Shown: piece by piece, positions 20,165-30,073 of the stretch
Numbering within the stretch: the stretch's first letter is position 1
How the letters are laid out: each line of letters opens with the position of its first letter
Origin: Pseudorhodoplanes sp.
Lineage (GTDB): Bacteria; Pseudomonadota; Alphaproteobacteria; Rhizobiales; Xanthobacteraceae
Direction of reading: 5' to 3'
NCBI GenBank assembly: GCA_019187085.1
Contig: JABARS010000007.1
Coordinates: 1 to 64,000 of the forward strand
DNA: 64,000 nt
Translations under genes and position numbers: made by a program
The notes under the pieces: generated by a model
The model's database searches: none
What the model was told of the DNA's origin: nothing
What the model saw: the letters and a program-made list of their open reading frames with translations, nothing else

Positions 20165-20399
20165 GGCGCACAAAAGCCCCGGAAACGGATCGTTTCACCC
20201 TACACGGCGCACCCGCAAGAATCGTTAACGATGCGCCCCGGGCGCCGGCTGAACAATCCGACAGGATTGCCGGCGGGCCGGAAAATATTTCTGGTCGATC
20301 GCCGATTTTGGCCGCAGAGCGGCCATGGTCGGCGCGCGACATGCGCGCGGGATCGGCGCACCGGATGTCCCGGCCGCGCGTCCCGCTCAGGAGGAATCG

Positions 20400-20639
20400 A
20401 TGAAGGTTATCGTGCTTGCGGCCGCTCTCTCGCTTGTTTCGGGTGCGGCATTCGCGGCGTCGTGCAAGGTCGAGGCCGGCAACAAGAAACTGGCCGGCGC
20501 GGCGCTGACGAGTTTCATGACCAAGTGCGAGTCGGACGCCAAGGCCACCTGTGAGAAGGACTCCACGGCCAGGAAATTGGCGGGCGCGGCCAAGGACAGC
20601 CACATGAAGAAGTGTCTCTCCGACGCGGTCGGAAGCTGA
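20400..20639 (+). CDS. PsiF-repeat periplasmic protein
   Basis: 79 aa from the ATG at 20400, preceded by AGGAGGA. A signal peptide ends at AFAA. The mature part has two PsiF-type repeats, KKLAGAALTSFMTKC and RKLAGAAKDSHMKKC, each closed by a cysteine. E. coli PsiF is phosphate-starvation inducible; the role is unknown. It lies between, and opposite to, two paralogous membrane protein genes. Confidence 0.85.
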   Translation: MKVIVLAAALSLVSGAAFAASCKVEAGNKKLAGAALTSFMTKCESDAKATCEKDSTARKLAGAAKDSHMKKCLSDAVGS

Positions 20640-20675
20640 ATCCCCGCGCGCCGGATAACGCAGACGCAGACAGGG

Positions 20676-20696
20676 CGGCGGGCTTTCGGCCCGCCG
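20676..20696 (+). terminator. Probable terminator downstream of the PsiF-like gene
   Basis: CGGCGGGC pairs with GCCCGCCG around TTTCG (8-bp stem), followed by TTCCGCTTTC, 36 bases after the stop. Confidence 0.55.
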
Positions 20697-20722
20697 TTCC
20701 GCTTTCAGGCGGGCGCCGTGCG

Positions 20723-21133
20723 CTATTTGGTGCGGAAGCCGGAACGGATCGCGTCCACCCGCACCGCCACGAAATATTTCTGGCCGGGCGCGCTCGAATT
20801 CCACGACACCGCCTCGTCGCATACCACGCTGCCGGCATCGGCCATGTGCCAGGTGTCGTTGTCGATGATGCGCTGGCGGCAGATATTGCCTTCGAGCGGC
20901 ACGAACAGGACGGTGCCGGTGCGCAATTCCTCGGCCTGCGCGAGAAACGCGGTATAGGAAGCGGTCTTGGCGGTGGTGACCGTGCGGGCGAAATAGGCGC
21001 CGGTGACGATGCCGATCGCGACCGCCCCGGTCAGCACCGCGCCGGTGAGGATCGCGCGCCGGCGGTCGCGCGCGCGCAGGGCGCGCATTGCCGCCTTGCG
21101 GCGCATGATCTGGCGGGCGCGGATGTTGTCCAT
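20723..21133 (-). CDS. Single-pass membrane protein, paralogue of 19742-20164
   Basis: 136 aa from the ATG at 21133. Basic N-terminal ~30 residues (RARQIMRRKAAMRALRARDR), one membrane helix (ILTGAVLTGAVAIGIVTGAYF), then an outer domain with the core TGTVLFVPLEGNICRQRIID and the later GSVVCDEA. It shares this core and the paired cysteines with the gene at 19742-20164, which implies duplication. No function known to me. Confidence 0.72.
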   Translation of the reverse strand: MDNIRARQIMRRKAAMRALRARDRRRAILTGAVLTGAVAIGIVTGAYFARTVTTAKTASYTAFLAQAEELRTGTVLFVPLEGNICRQRIIDNDTWHMADAGSVVCDEAVSWNSSAPGQKYFVAVRVDAIRSGFRTK

Positions 21134-21248
21134 GGCGCCCACCATAGGAAGTCCGACTTGCCGTATTCTCAAACCGATGGGCGGACTTTGTCTCGAAGAT
21201 CGGATTAAATCGATTCAATTTGCTCGAACGTGCAGGGAGGAATGGCCG

Positions 21249-21977
21249 GTGGCGACATTCGTTGTGGCGCACGGCGCGTGGTCGGCGGGCTGGGCGTGGA
21301 AAAAGATGCATCCGCTCATGGCCGCGCGCGGGCACGCTTTGGTCACGCCGACCTGTACCGGGCTCGGCGAGCGCGCCCATCTGGCGCATCCCGACCTCGA
21401 TCTCGAGGCGCATGTGACGGACATGCTGGCGGTGCTCGCATGCGAGGACCTGACCGGGATCATCCTGGTCGGCCATTCCTATGGCGGCATGGTCGCGACG
21501 CTCGTCGCCGCGCGCGCGCCCGACCGCGTCGCGGCGCTCGTCTATGTCGATGCGTTCGCGCCGAAGGACGGGGAGAGCGTGTTCAGCCTGACGCCCGAGC
21601 GCCGCGTCAGCATGGGCGAGCTGGCGCGCCAGCACGGCGGCTTCATTCCGCCGCAGGCGATGCCGCCCGACACCGCGCCCGACGACCTCGCCTGGGCATC
21701 GCCGCGCCGGCGACCGCAACCGCTGAAGACTTTCGAGCAGGCCGCGCGCCTGCCCCGCGAGCCGGCGATGCCGCGCCATTACGTCTATTGCACGCGCCAT
21801 CCGCCCGACGACCGCTTCCGCCAATTCTACGAGCGCGCGCGGCGCGAAGGCTGGCGGCATTACGAGATCGATGCGAGCCACAATCCGCATATCACCTGTC
21901 CGCAGACCCTCGCCGATCTCTTCGACGCGATCGCGATCGCCGAAAGTGCGCGCCAAAGCGGGATGAGTTTTCCTTGA
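21249..21977 (+). CDS. Alpha/beta hydrolase
   Basis: A 242-aa esterase/lyase-type alpha/beta hydrolase. GTG start at 21249, well placed after AGGGAGGAA. The oxyanion segment is FVVAHGAWSAGWAW, the nucleophile elbow GHSYGGM, and the C-terminal catalytic His lies in DASHNPHITCPQTLADL. It resembles the plant methyl-esterase/hydroxynitrile-lyase-like group that is common in soil bacteria. Substrate unknown. Its last codons fall inside a palindromic repeat that separates it from the convergent channel gene. Confidence 0.85.
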   Translation: MATFVVAHGAWSAGWAWKKMHPLMAARGHALVTPTCTGLGERAHLAHPDLDLEAHVTDMLAVLACEDLTGIILVGHSYGGMVATLVAARAPDRVAALVYVDAFAPKDGESVFSLTPERRVSMGELARQHGGFIPPQAMPPDTAPDDLAWASPRRRPQPLKTFEQAARLPREPAMPRHYVYCTRHPPDDRFRQFYERARREGWRHYEIDASHNPHITCPQTLADLFDAIAIAESARQSGMSFP

Positions 21978-22056
21978 ATCGTCATCCCGCTTTGGCGCTC
22001 TGTTTGAGCATGATCTTTTCCGAAAACCGCTTCGCACTTTTCGGGATCATGCTTTA
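21961..22056. repeat. Palindromic REP-like repeat, copy 2
   Basis: Near-identical to 13338-13433: GTCATCCCGCTTTG, then TGAGCATGATCTTTTCCG, and the arm CTTTTCGGGATCATGCTTTA. It overlaps the end of the hydrolase gene and supplies the TAA stop of the minus-strand channel gene. A partial copy of the right arm (GGATCATGCTCTAAA) is at 23064. Confidence 0.75.
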
Positions 22057-22911
22057 GTCGCGCCCTTCGTCGGGGATGTTGAGGGTCTGGCCGCAGGCCT
22101 TGCAGTGCACGGCGTCGGCCTCGTGCAGTTGCAGGCCGCAGCGCGGGCAGGGGAAGCGCACCTTGCTCGGCCGCAACACCGCGCGCGCGAGCCTGAAGAA
22201 CAGCGTGACGCCGAAAATCATGATCACGACCGAGACGAGGCGCCCGAGCGTGCCGGGCAACGTGATGTCGCCGAAGCCGGTCGTGGTCAGCGCGGTGACC
22301 GTGAAATAGAGCGCGTCGGCGTAATTGGTGATCTGCGGATTGTTCAGATGCTGGGTCTCGTAGACGAAGCCCGTCATCACGTAGAGGAACACCGCGAAAT
22401 TGGCGACCGCGATGATGACCTCCTCGTGCGCGCGGAAGAAGCGGAAATCGGCGCGCAGGCGCGCGAGCAACGGATAGCTGCGCAGAAGCCGCAGCGTGCG
22501 CAGCACGCGCAGGAAGCCGGCCGGCTCGCCGACGAGCGGGGCGAGGAAGGACACGATGGCCGCGGCATCCGCCCAGGTGACCGGGTGCAGCAATTCGCGT
22601 AGTGGCCGTTCGCTGATGTAAATGCGCGCGCAGAAATCGGCGAGGATCAGGAGGCCGAACGCGACGTCGGCGATCTCGACATGGATGGTGCGCGGCAGGA
22701 AGGAGGTGGCGACGATGAAAGCGAGCGTGAGGAGATCGAAGCACAGCAGCACGTAGCGGAAGCGTATCGCTTTCGCCGAGCGGCCCTCATAGAGGCTCTT
22801 CAGGCGCTGGCGGAAACTTTCGGGGCCGGGGACGGCGGGAGCGGGCGGGCGCTGACGGGATTTCTTCACGGTGTGTCGCCTTGCTGGTTGGGCGTGCAGA
22901 GTATGCTCCAT
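22054..22911 (-). CDS. Voltage-gated K+ channel-like protein with zinc ribbon
   Basis: A 285-aa six-helix cation channel. The S4-like segment RVLRTLRLLRSYPLLARLRAD carries regularly spaced arginines, and the pore reads YFTVTALTTTGFGDITLPG, where TTGFGD replaces the usual TVGYGD filter. After S6 comes a C-terminal zinc ribbon, CPRCG and CKACG. The ATG at 22911 lies at the edge of a dispersed repeat and lacks a clear ribosome site; a GTG at 22869 preceded by AAGG would give 271 aa. Its stop codon comes from the palindromic repeat. Confidence 0.88.
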   Translation of the reverse strand: MEHTLHAQPARRHTVKKSRQRPPAPAVPGPESFRQRLKSLYEGRSAKAIRFRYVLLCFDLLTLAFIVATSFLPRTIHVEIADVAFGLLILADFCARIYISERPLRELLHPVTWADAAAIVSFLAPLVGEPAGFLRVLRTLRLLRSYPLLARLRADFRFFRAHEEVIIAVANFAVFLYVMTGFVYETQHLNNPQITNYADALYFTVTALTTTGFGDITLPGTLGRLVSVVIMIFGVTLFFRLARAVLRPSKVRFPCPRCGLQLHEADAVHCKACGQTLNIPDEGRD

Positions 22912-22913
22912 TT

Positions 22914-22957
22914 GAATTGAAGCGCATTCTCTCTTCGCTCATTCCGCTACCCGGAGT
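22914..22957. repeat. Short dispersed repeat, copy 2
   Basis: ATTGAAGCGCATTCTCTC, then CGCTCATTCCGCTACCCG, matching 2372-2410 with few changes. It begins directly at the proposed start of the channel gene. Confidence 0.7.
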
Positions 22958-23414
22958 GGCTTTGCCGGCCCGGGCAGGGGCTGCGGCGGGAATCAAGGCA
23001 ATCGGGCACCGGGATCCCTGCTTGCGCGGCGACGAACGGAGACGGACCGGCCCGATCTCCGCGGATCATGCTCTAAAATGACGATTGCGTTGCTCCGGCG
23101 CAAATTCCGCCGGCTGCGAAACGACGCGCCGCGAAGCGACGCGATGTACGCACATACGTATCCATCGTTACCCATGGGCGCCCGTTATCCATGGCTTCCA
23201 TCATCCGCGGGCGCATCCTTTGTCCGCGGGCATACGCTCTCGTTCCCGCGGCGCTGAGCGCGCCCGGGTCTTGCCTGGCTTCGTCCCTTCGCCGCGCGGG
23301 CGAAGGGGGACGGAGCGCCGCAGGGCGCACTGTCCTTTCAGTAGCCGCGCCGCCTCGCTTTGCCTTTGCGCAAACGGCGCAGGCTTGAGCGCGGCGCGGA
23401 CGCCTTGCGGCGCT

Positions 23415-23747
23415 CCATCGGCGGCGTTTTCACTGCGACGGCGGGCCGCGCTTTCGGCAGGACCGGACGCGGCTTTCGCCGCCGGTCGGCCGTCAGCCGG
23501 CTCCCGGCAGGGGCCCTTCAGTAGCCCCGGGCGGAGCCCCGCCGTCGCCCGGGGCCGTGCTTGCGAAACACGGGCGCGGGCGCCGCACCGGTCAGGGACG
23601 GGAATTGCCCGCCCATGCCCAGGAAGGCTGCGCCGCGTATCTCCGCGGCACCCCTTCCTTCGTCCCGCCTTTCGCAACGCCTCGCGACAAGCGCCCTCGA
23701 GCGGACGAGGTGATAGGAAAATAATCATAGATGCGGGATTTTGTCAA
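23415..23747 (-). repeat. Long intergenic repeat, copy 2 (candidate multicopy RNA)
   Basis: Reverse-complement relative of 2702-3035, 20 kb away. Read on the minus strand it starts at TTGACA (23747-23742), has TTATTT at 23724-23719 after 17 bases, and continues through CCTCGTCCGCTCGAGGGCG, GCTTGTCGCGAGGCGTTGCG and GGGCGACGGCGGGGCTCCG. The proximal 70 bases are the best conserved. Confidence 0.7.
23719..23747 (-). promoter_or_regulatory. Sigma70-like promoter in front of the ~330-bp repeat, copy 2
   Basis: TTGACA, 17-base spacer, TTATTT on the minus strand; same geometry as copy 1 at 2702-2730. Confidence 0.55.
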
Positions 23748-23776
23748 GTCCCGCGCTGCGGCGGCGCCCGTGCCGG

Positions 23777-24448
23777 TCAGCGGGTGTCCGGCAATGTGCG
23801 CAGGCGCTCCACGGTGGCGCGCTCGTCCGGCCAGTAATTGGCGGCGCTGCCGCCGGCTTTCAGCCACCGCTCGTAGTCGGCGCGGGCGAGATCGTTGCGC
23901 CCCATGTCGACACGGACCCACGCGCGGCGGAAATGGACGGTCGCGTATTCGCGCACCTTGAGCGCGCGCTCCAGCATTTCGAGCGCTTCGTCAAAGCGGC
24001 GCTGGCGGCGGCGCAGGTCGGCATAATGCTGGAGCGCCCAGGGCAGGTAGGTGTCGGACTTGATCGACGGGGCGAGTGCAACAGCGGCGTTGTGGTCCTC
24101 TTCCGCAGCCGCGAACCGGCCAGCGATCCCGTGCAGATAGCCGCGCAGACTGTGCGCGTAGCCGTGATTGCGGTCGATGCGGATGGTGGCGGAGAAATCC
24201 TCGATGGCGGCCCCGTTCAGCCCCGCGCCGCCGCGCACCAGCCCGCGGCGATAATGAGCGGTGGCGAGCTCCTGGTCGGTGAGATCGCCCGACTGGATGG
24301 CGAGCGAATAAAGCCGCAGCGCCTCCTCGATATTCAAGACCCTGCGCGCCTCTTCGCCCGCGCGAAAATCGTCGCGCCCGCCGGCGCCGGCGGGCAGTGC
24401 CGGCAGCGCAAGCAGCACGGCGAGAACGACAATACGCAGCGCGCTCAT
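23777..24448 (-). CDS. Secreted tetratricopeptide-repeat protein
   Basis: 223 aa from the ATG at 24448, which gives a clean signal peptide (MSALRIVVLAVLLALPALPAGA). The mature protein is a run of TPR-like helices: YSLAIQSGDLTDQELATAHYRRGLV, then ALEMLERALKVREYATVHFRRAWVR. Such proteins act as periplasmic scaffolds; partners are unknown. It is divergent from the HigB toxin gene, 95 bases apart. Confidence 0.78.
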   Translation of the reverse strand: MSALRIVVLAVLLALPALPAGAGGRDDFRAGEEARRVLNIEEALRLYSLAIQSGDLTDQELATAHYRRGLVRGGAGLNGAAIEDFSATIRIDRNHGYAHSLRGYLHGIAGRFAAAEEDHNAAVALAPSIKSDTYLPWALQHYADLRRRQRRFDEALEMLERALKVREYATVHFRRAWVRVDMGRNDLARADYERWLKAGGSAANYWPDERATVERLRTLPDTR

Positions 24449-24543
24449 GACGATTATTGTTCGCCCGAATACGGAGAAAATCAATCGGCCGCTTTGCGCG
24501 CCGGCGGCGGGCCGGGACACCCTCCTGCAACGGCGATATTGCC

Positions 24544-24831
24544 ATGATCCGGTCGCGGCGGAATGCGGCGACGCGCAAGGTCCGGGAGGGCGAGCAGCCG
24601 AACCAGTTGCGCGGCCTCGATTTCGACCATGCCATCGATCTGCTGCTCGCCTTGAACGTTGCCAAGTCGCTGAACGATCGCAGCCCGCTCGGGAGCGTCG
24701 GCCTGCACAAGCTGAAAGGCGACCGGAAGGGGCAATGGGCGATGACCGTGAACGCGCGCTGGCGCAGCTGCTTGCCGTTCAACAAGGGCGACGCCTTCAA
24801 CGTCGAGATCGTCGATTACCACAAAGGGTGA
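24544..24831 (+). CDS. higB: HigB-type (RelE superfamily) toxin
   Basis: A 95-aa mRNA interferase-like toxin. Family features are MIRSRRNAATRKV at the start, LHKLKGDRKGQWAM in the middle, the basic NARWRSCLPF and the end VEIVDYHKG. HigB cuts ribosome-bound mRNA unless bound by HigA; in this order the toxin gene comes first. The partner gene follows after five bases but is frame-disrupted (24837-25123), which is odd if the toxin is active. Confidence 0.85.
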   Translation: MIRSRRNAATRKVREGEQPNQLRGLDFDHAIDLLLALNVAKSLNDRSPLGSVGLHKLKGDRKGQWAMTVNARWRSCLPFNKGDAFNVEIVDYHKG

Positions 24832-24836
24832 AAGTC

Positions 24837-25123
24837 ATGGCTCCGCTCGCACATCCCGGCGCTTCCAGAAGCGCGAATTGACGGCGCGCGATCTGAGCGC
24901 CAACCGGCTGGCGCTCGATCTTGGCGTGCCGTCGGGCCGCGTCACCGACATCCTCAACGGCCGTCGCGCGATCACTGCCGACACTGCGTTGCGGCTCGCG
25001 CGCTACTTCGGAAACGGCGCGCAATTCTGGCTCGACCTGCAGAGCCAGTATGACATCGCCGTGGTGGAGAAGGAGAAGGGCGCGGAGATCGCGAAGCGGG
25101 TGAGGCCGGCGGACGCGGCGTGA
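24837..25123 (+). pseudogene. higA: HigA-type antitoxin with one-base frameshift near the N-terminus
   Basis: The ATG at 24837 reads MAPLAHPGA and then runs to a stop at 24879. One base is missing near 24861; restoring it would give HPGAFQKRELTARDLSANRL, joining the normal HigA helix-turn-helix (LGVPSGRVTDILNGRRAITA) and the tail FGNGAQFWLDLQSQYD. In the downstream frame the first possible start is a TTG at 24878 with no clear ribosome site, which would give 81 aa lacking the first helix but keeping most of the HTH. Possibilities: a truncated but working antitoxin, a dead module, or an indel error. Confidence 0.75.
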
Positions 25124-25470
25124 TGTGTAGGGCGGGTTAGGCGCGCAAGCGCCCTAACCCACCGTCGCTGTGACTGTATCAGTGGGTTCGGCGCTAACCC
25201 ACTCTACGAGCCGCGCCCAGACGTCGTGACGTGCGGTGCTGGTCATGGGCCGCCTTTTCGGAGCCTGGTCCCGTTGCCGTCAGTATTGCATCTTTCCCGA
25301 ACGCGCGGGAGGTAGCGCAGCGCCTAAGGCGCGACTGTCGCGTGGCCTACGCCGCGCCTGTGACGCGGGTATCAGCCAGTTGCAGGCGGCGATGACGCGG
25401 ATGATGGAGAGGGGGCCGTTTTGAAGAAGTGTAGGATGGATGGGATGCAGTGGCACTCATCAACCCAATA
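25124..25470. other. Intergenic region with two hairpins
   Basis: Contains hairpins at 25134-25160 (GGGTTAGGCGC paired with GCGCC-C-TAACCC around GCAA) and 25181-25203 (AGTGGGTT with AACCCACT), then about 260 bases in which I see no gene. The GC-to-AT shift toward the AlbA_2 gene begins near 25430. Confidence 0.6.
25134..25203. repeat. Paired hairpins with shared GGGTTAG/CTAACCC arms
   Basis: Two adjacent inverted repeats share the arm GTGGGTTxGGCGC / GCGCTAACCCAC type sequence downstream of higA. Probably an intergenic repeat that also ends higBA transcription. Confidence 0.55.
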
Positions 25471-26856
25471 CTACGAATTATCTCTAACCGCTTTCTGGAT
25501 AAATTCAGCTCCGACTTCCCAGCCATCAAACAATCGAAGCATTGGATTTAAGAGAAGCGCAGCGGTGGAAGCGGTGCCATCACCGGTCAAACTCTCGATT
25601 GCGACTTCCACTTTTACACGGCGCGTTGTAGAGGACGATTTTTGATCAATGCTGTAATAGCTGCCTGATCGCGTATCGCGTATAGATCGATTTTCTAGTC
25701 CGCTGTAATCGGCCGCCAATACTACACTTTCAACATTAGAAAATACTTCGGAAAAATGCCGAACAAACAATACAAATTCATACATGCGCACAGCTTGGAA
25801 GCGTGGCGATAGGTGCGCGCCAGGATTCCATGCGCGTGAGCTCCGTTGTTTCATGACTTCGTGCACCCAATCGCTGTCCTCGTGATAAGCCCTTACTTCA
25901 GCGGCAACTCCGTCTGACATTATGCGCCAATATGCAGGGGCAAAAACGTATGCCCCTTTCTCTTGGATTGCCGCCACTTCGTATCCCTCAGTTTGTCCTA
26001 CAACAGCTACGCGTGGTGCAATTTCGCCTCGATGTGAGATGTCAAACGTCATCAGACCGGAACACTCCGCGTCGACTGCATTCGACGCTTCACGTATAGA
26101 ATCTTTGAGCAGCGATAGTTTGACGGGCCGCACAGAGCTGCGTTGTGAATTCAGGAGCTGAAATCCGAGGGCTGTTCTATTTGACTTGGGGTCGACCAGC
26201 CAGCCTTCAGTTTGAAGTTCATTCCAGCGCAAGATCGTATCATCAATATAGTCATCAAGTATCGATTGCTCGGGCACGGCTGAGGGTGCTGCGAATAGCC
26301 TACTAATCGACGTAAGGAGGCTATCTCGTTCGCGCACTACGCAACGGTGCAATAATTGTTTCCATAGGTCAGGGTGGTCGATTGGAACGGAACTGGGCCC
26401 TGGAACTCTGATATAGTGAGTACCTTGGCTCACTCCGACTCTGCGCTTGTCAACTAAGGGACCATCTGACTTGGCGCAAATTGGCTGAGCGCCGTGGGGC
26501 GGAATTTGAACTACAGGATACGTCTTTCCAGTTTTGCGCGATTGCACGAAGTGGACGTTGCAATGAAATGCTGGATGCAGATAACGGCTAACTATGCTGT
26601 TTATTACATCTTGGCTATAGCCAGTTAAATCGCCAGGGTGAGGTTCGGTGTGCAAACCGTCGTCACTAATCCCAAACACAAGCCATCCACCGCCATAATT
26701 GGAAAGTGCACAAAGATGTTTGGCTATTTTTGATTTATTTTCTGCCGAGGTGAGATCCATCCAAGCTTTGTATTCAATTTCGGGTTCCTCGGAGCGATGA
26801 TCGAGCAGGCCAGCGACGCGCTGTAAGTTGAGATTGTCTGGAATATTGGGGATCAT
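25471..26856 (-). CDS. AlbA_2 (Schlafen/AAA_4-type) domain protein
   Basis: A 461-aa protein. Residues ~22-150 match the AlbA_2 putative nucleic-acid-binding domain: EPEIEYKAWMDL, KIAKHLCALSNYGGGWLVFG and ISDDG, then KTGKTYPVVQIPPHG. The remaining ~300 residues match nothing I recognise; there is no helicase or nuclease motif. Its DNA is AT-richer than its surroundings (two sampled 60-base lines are 50 and 53% GC) and uses codons rare in the neighbours, which points to recent transfer. It lies 42 bases downstream of uvrA on the same strand, so uvrA read-through could express it. AlbA_2 proteins occur in regulators and some defence loci; no partner gene is visible. Confidence 0.75.
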   Translation of the reverse strand: MIPNIPDNLNLQRVAGLLDHRSEEPEIEYKAWMDLTSAENKSKIAKHLCALSNYGGGWLVFGISDDGLHTEPHPGDLTGYSQDVINSIVSRYLHPAFHCNVHFVQSRKTGKTYPVVQIPPHGAQPICAKSDGPLVDKRRVGVSQGTHYIRVPGPSSVPIDHPDLWKQLLHRCVVRERDSLLTSISRLFAAPSAVPEQSILDDYIDDTILRWNELQTEGWLVDPKSNRTALGFQLLNSQRSSVRPVKLSLLKDSIREASNAVDAECSGLMTFDISHRGEIAPRVAVVGQTEGYEVAAIQEKGAYVFAPAYWRIMSDGVAAEVRAYHEDSDWVHEVMKQRSSRAWNPGAHLSPRFQAVRMYEFVLFVRHFSEVFSNVESVVLAADYSGLENRSIRDTRSGSYYSIDQKSSSTTRRVKVEVAIESLTGDGTASTAALLLNPMLRLFDGWEVGAEFIQKAVRDNS

Positions 26857-26898
26857 GCTAGTGCTGCTCTGAAATACGAACTGCTCTTGAAGGAAAAG

Positions 26899-29937
<3,039 letters not shown>

Positions 29938-29995
29938 GGGGCGTGCAGGTCGGGTCCGGCGCGCGGTCGCGGACGGACTTGGGGACGAGTTTTCG

Positions 29996-30010
29996 GAACA
30001 TAGTGAGAAC
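29996..30010 (-). promoter_or_regulatory. LexA (SOS) box of uvrA
   Basis: On the minus strand GTTC-TCACTAT-GTTC, a perfect match to the alphaproteobacterial LexA operator GTTC-N7-GTTC, 59 bases upstream of the uvrA start codon. Confidence 0.85.
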
Positions 30011-30073
30011 GGGCCGCGCGCGCCAGCCCCGCCCGGCGCATGGGCGCCATCTTTTCAACAGTGGTCGCTGCGA

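Larger units (their letters stand above)
22912..23776. other. Repeat-rich intergenic region
   Basis: About 860 bases without a convincing gene. It contains the short dispersed repeat (22914-22957), a partial REP arm (23064-23078), a GC-rich stretch of low complexity, and the second copy of the ~330-bp repeat with its promoter (23415-23747, minus strand). The arrangement parallels 2345-3330. Confidence 0.8.

Noticed and set aside
23085..23837. Long open frames on both strands in the second repeat region
   Set aside because: Same reason: GC-rich non-coding DNA without stop codons, compositionally like shadow frames.
25236..25424. 62-codon open frame between higA and the AlbA_2 gene
   Set aside because: No ribosome site, no recognisable sequence, mixed composition; left as intergenic.
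26878..26892. Possible LexA box before the AlbA_2 gene (GAAC-TGCTCTT-GAAG)
   Set aside because: One half-site differs by a base and it lies only 21 bases from the start codon; such near matches are expected by chance.
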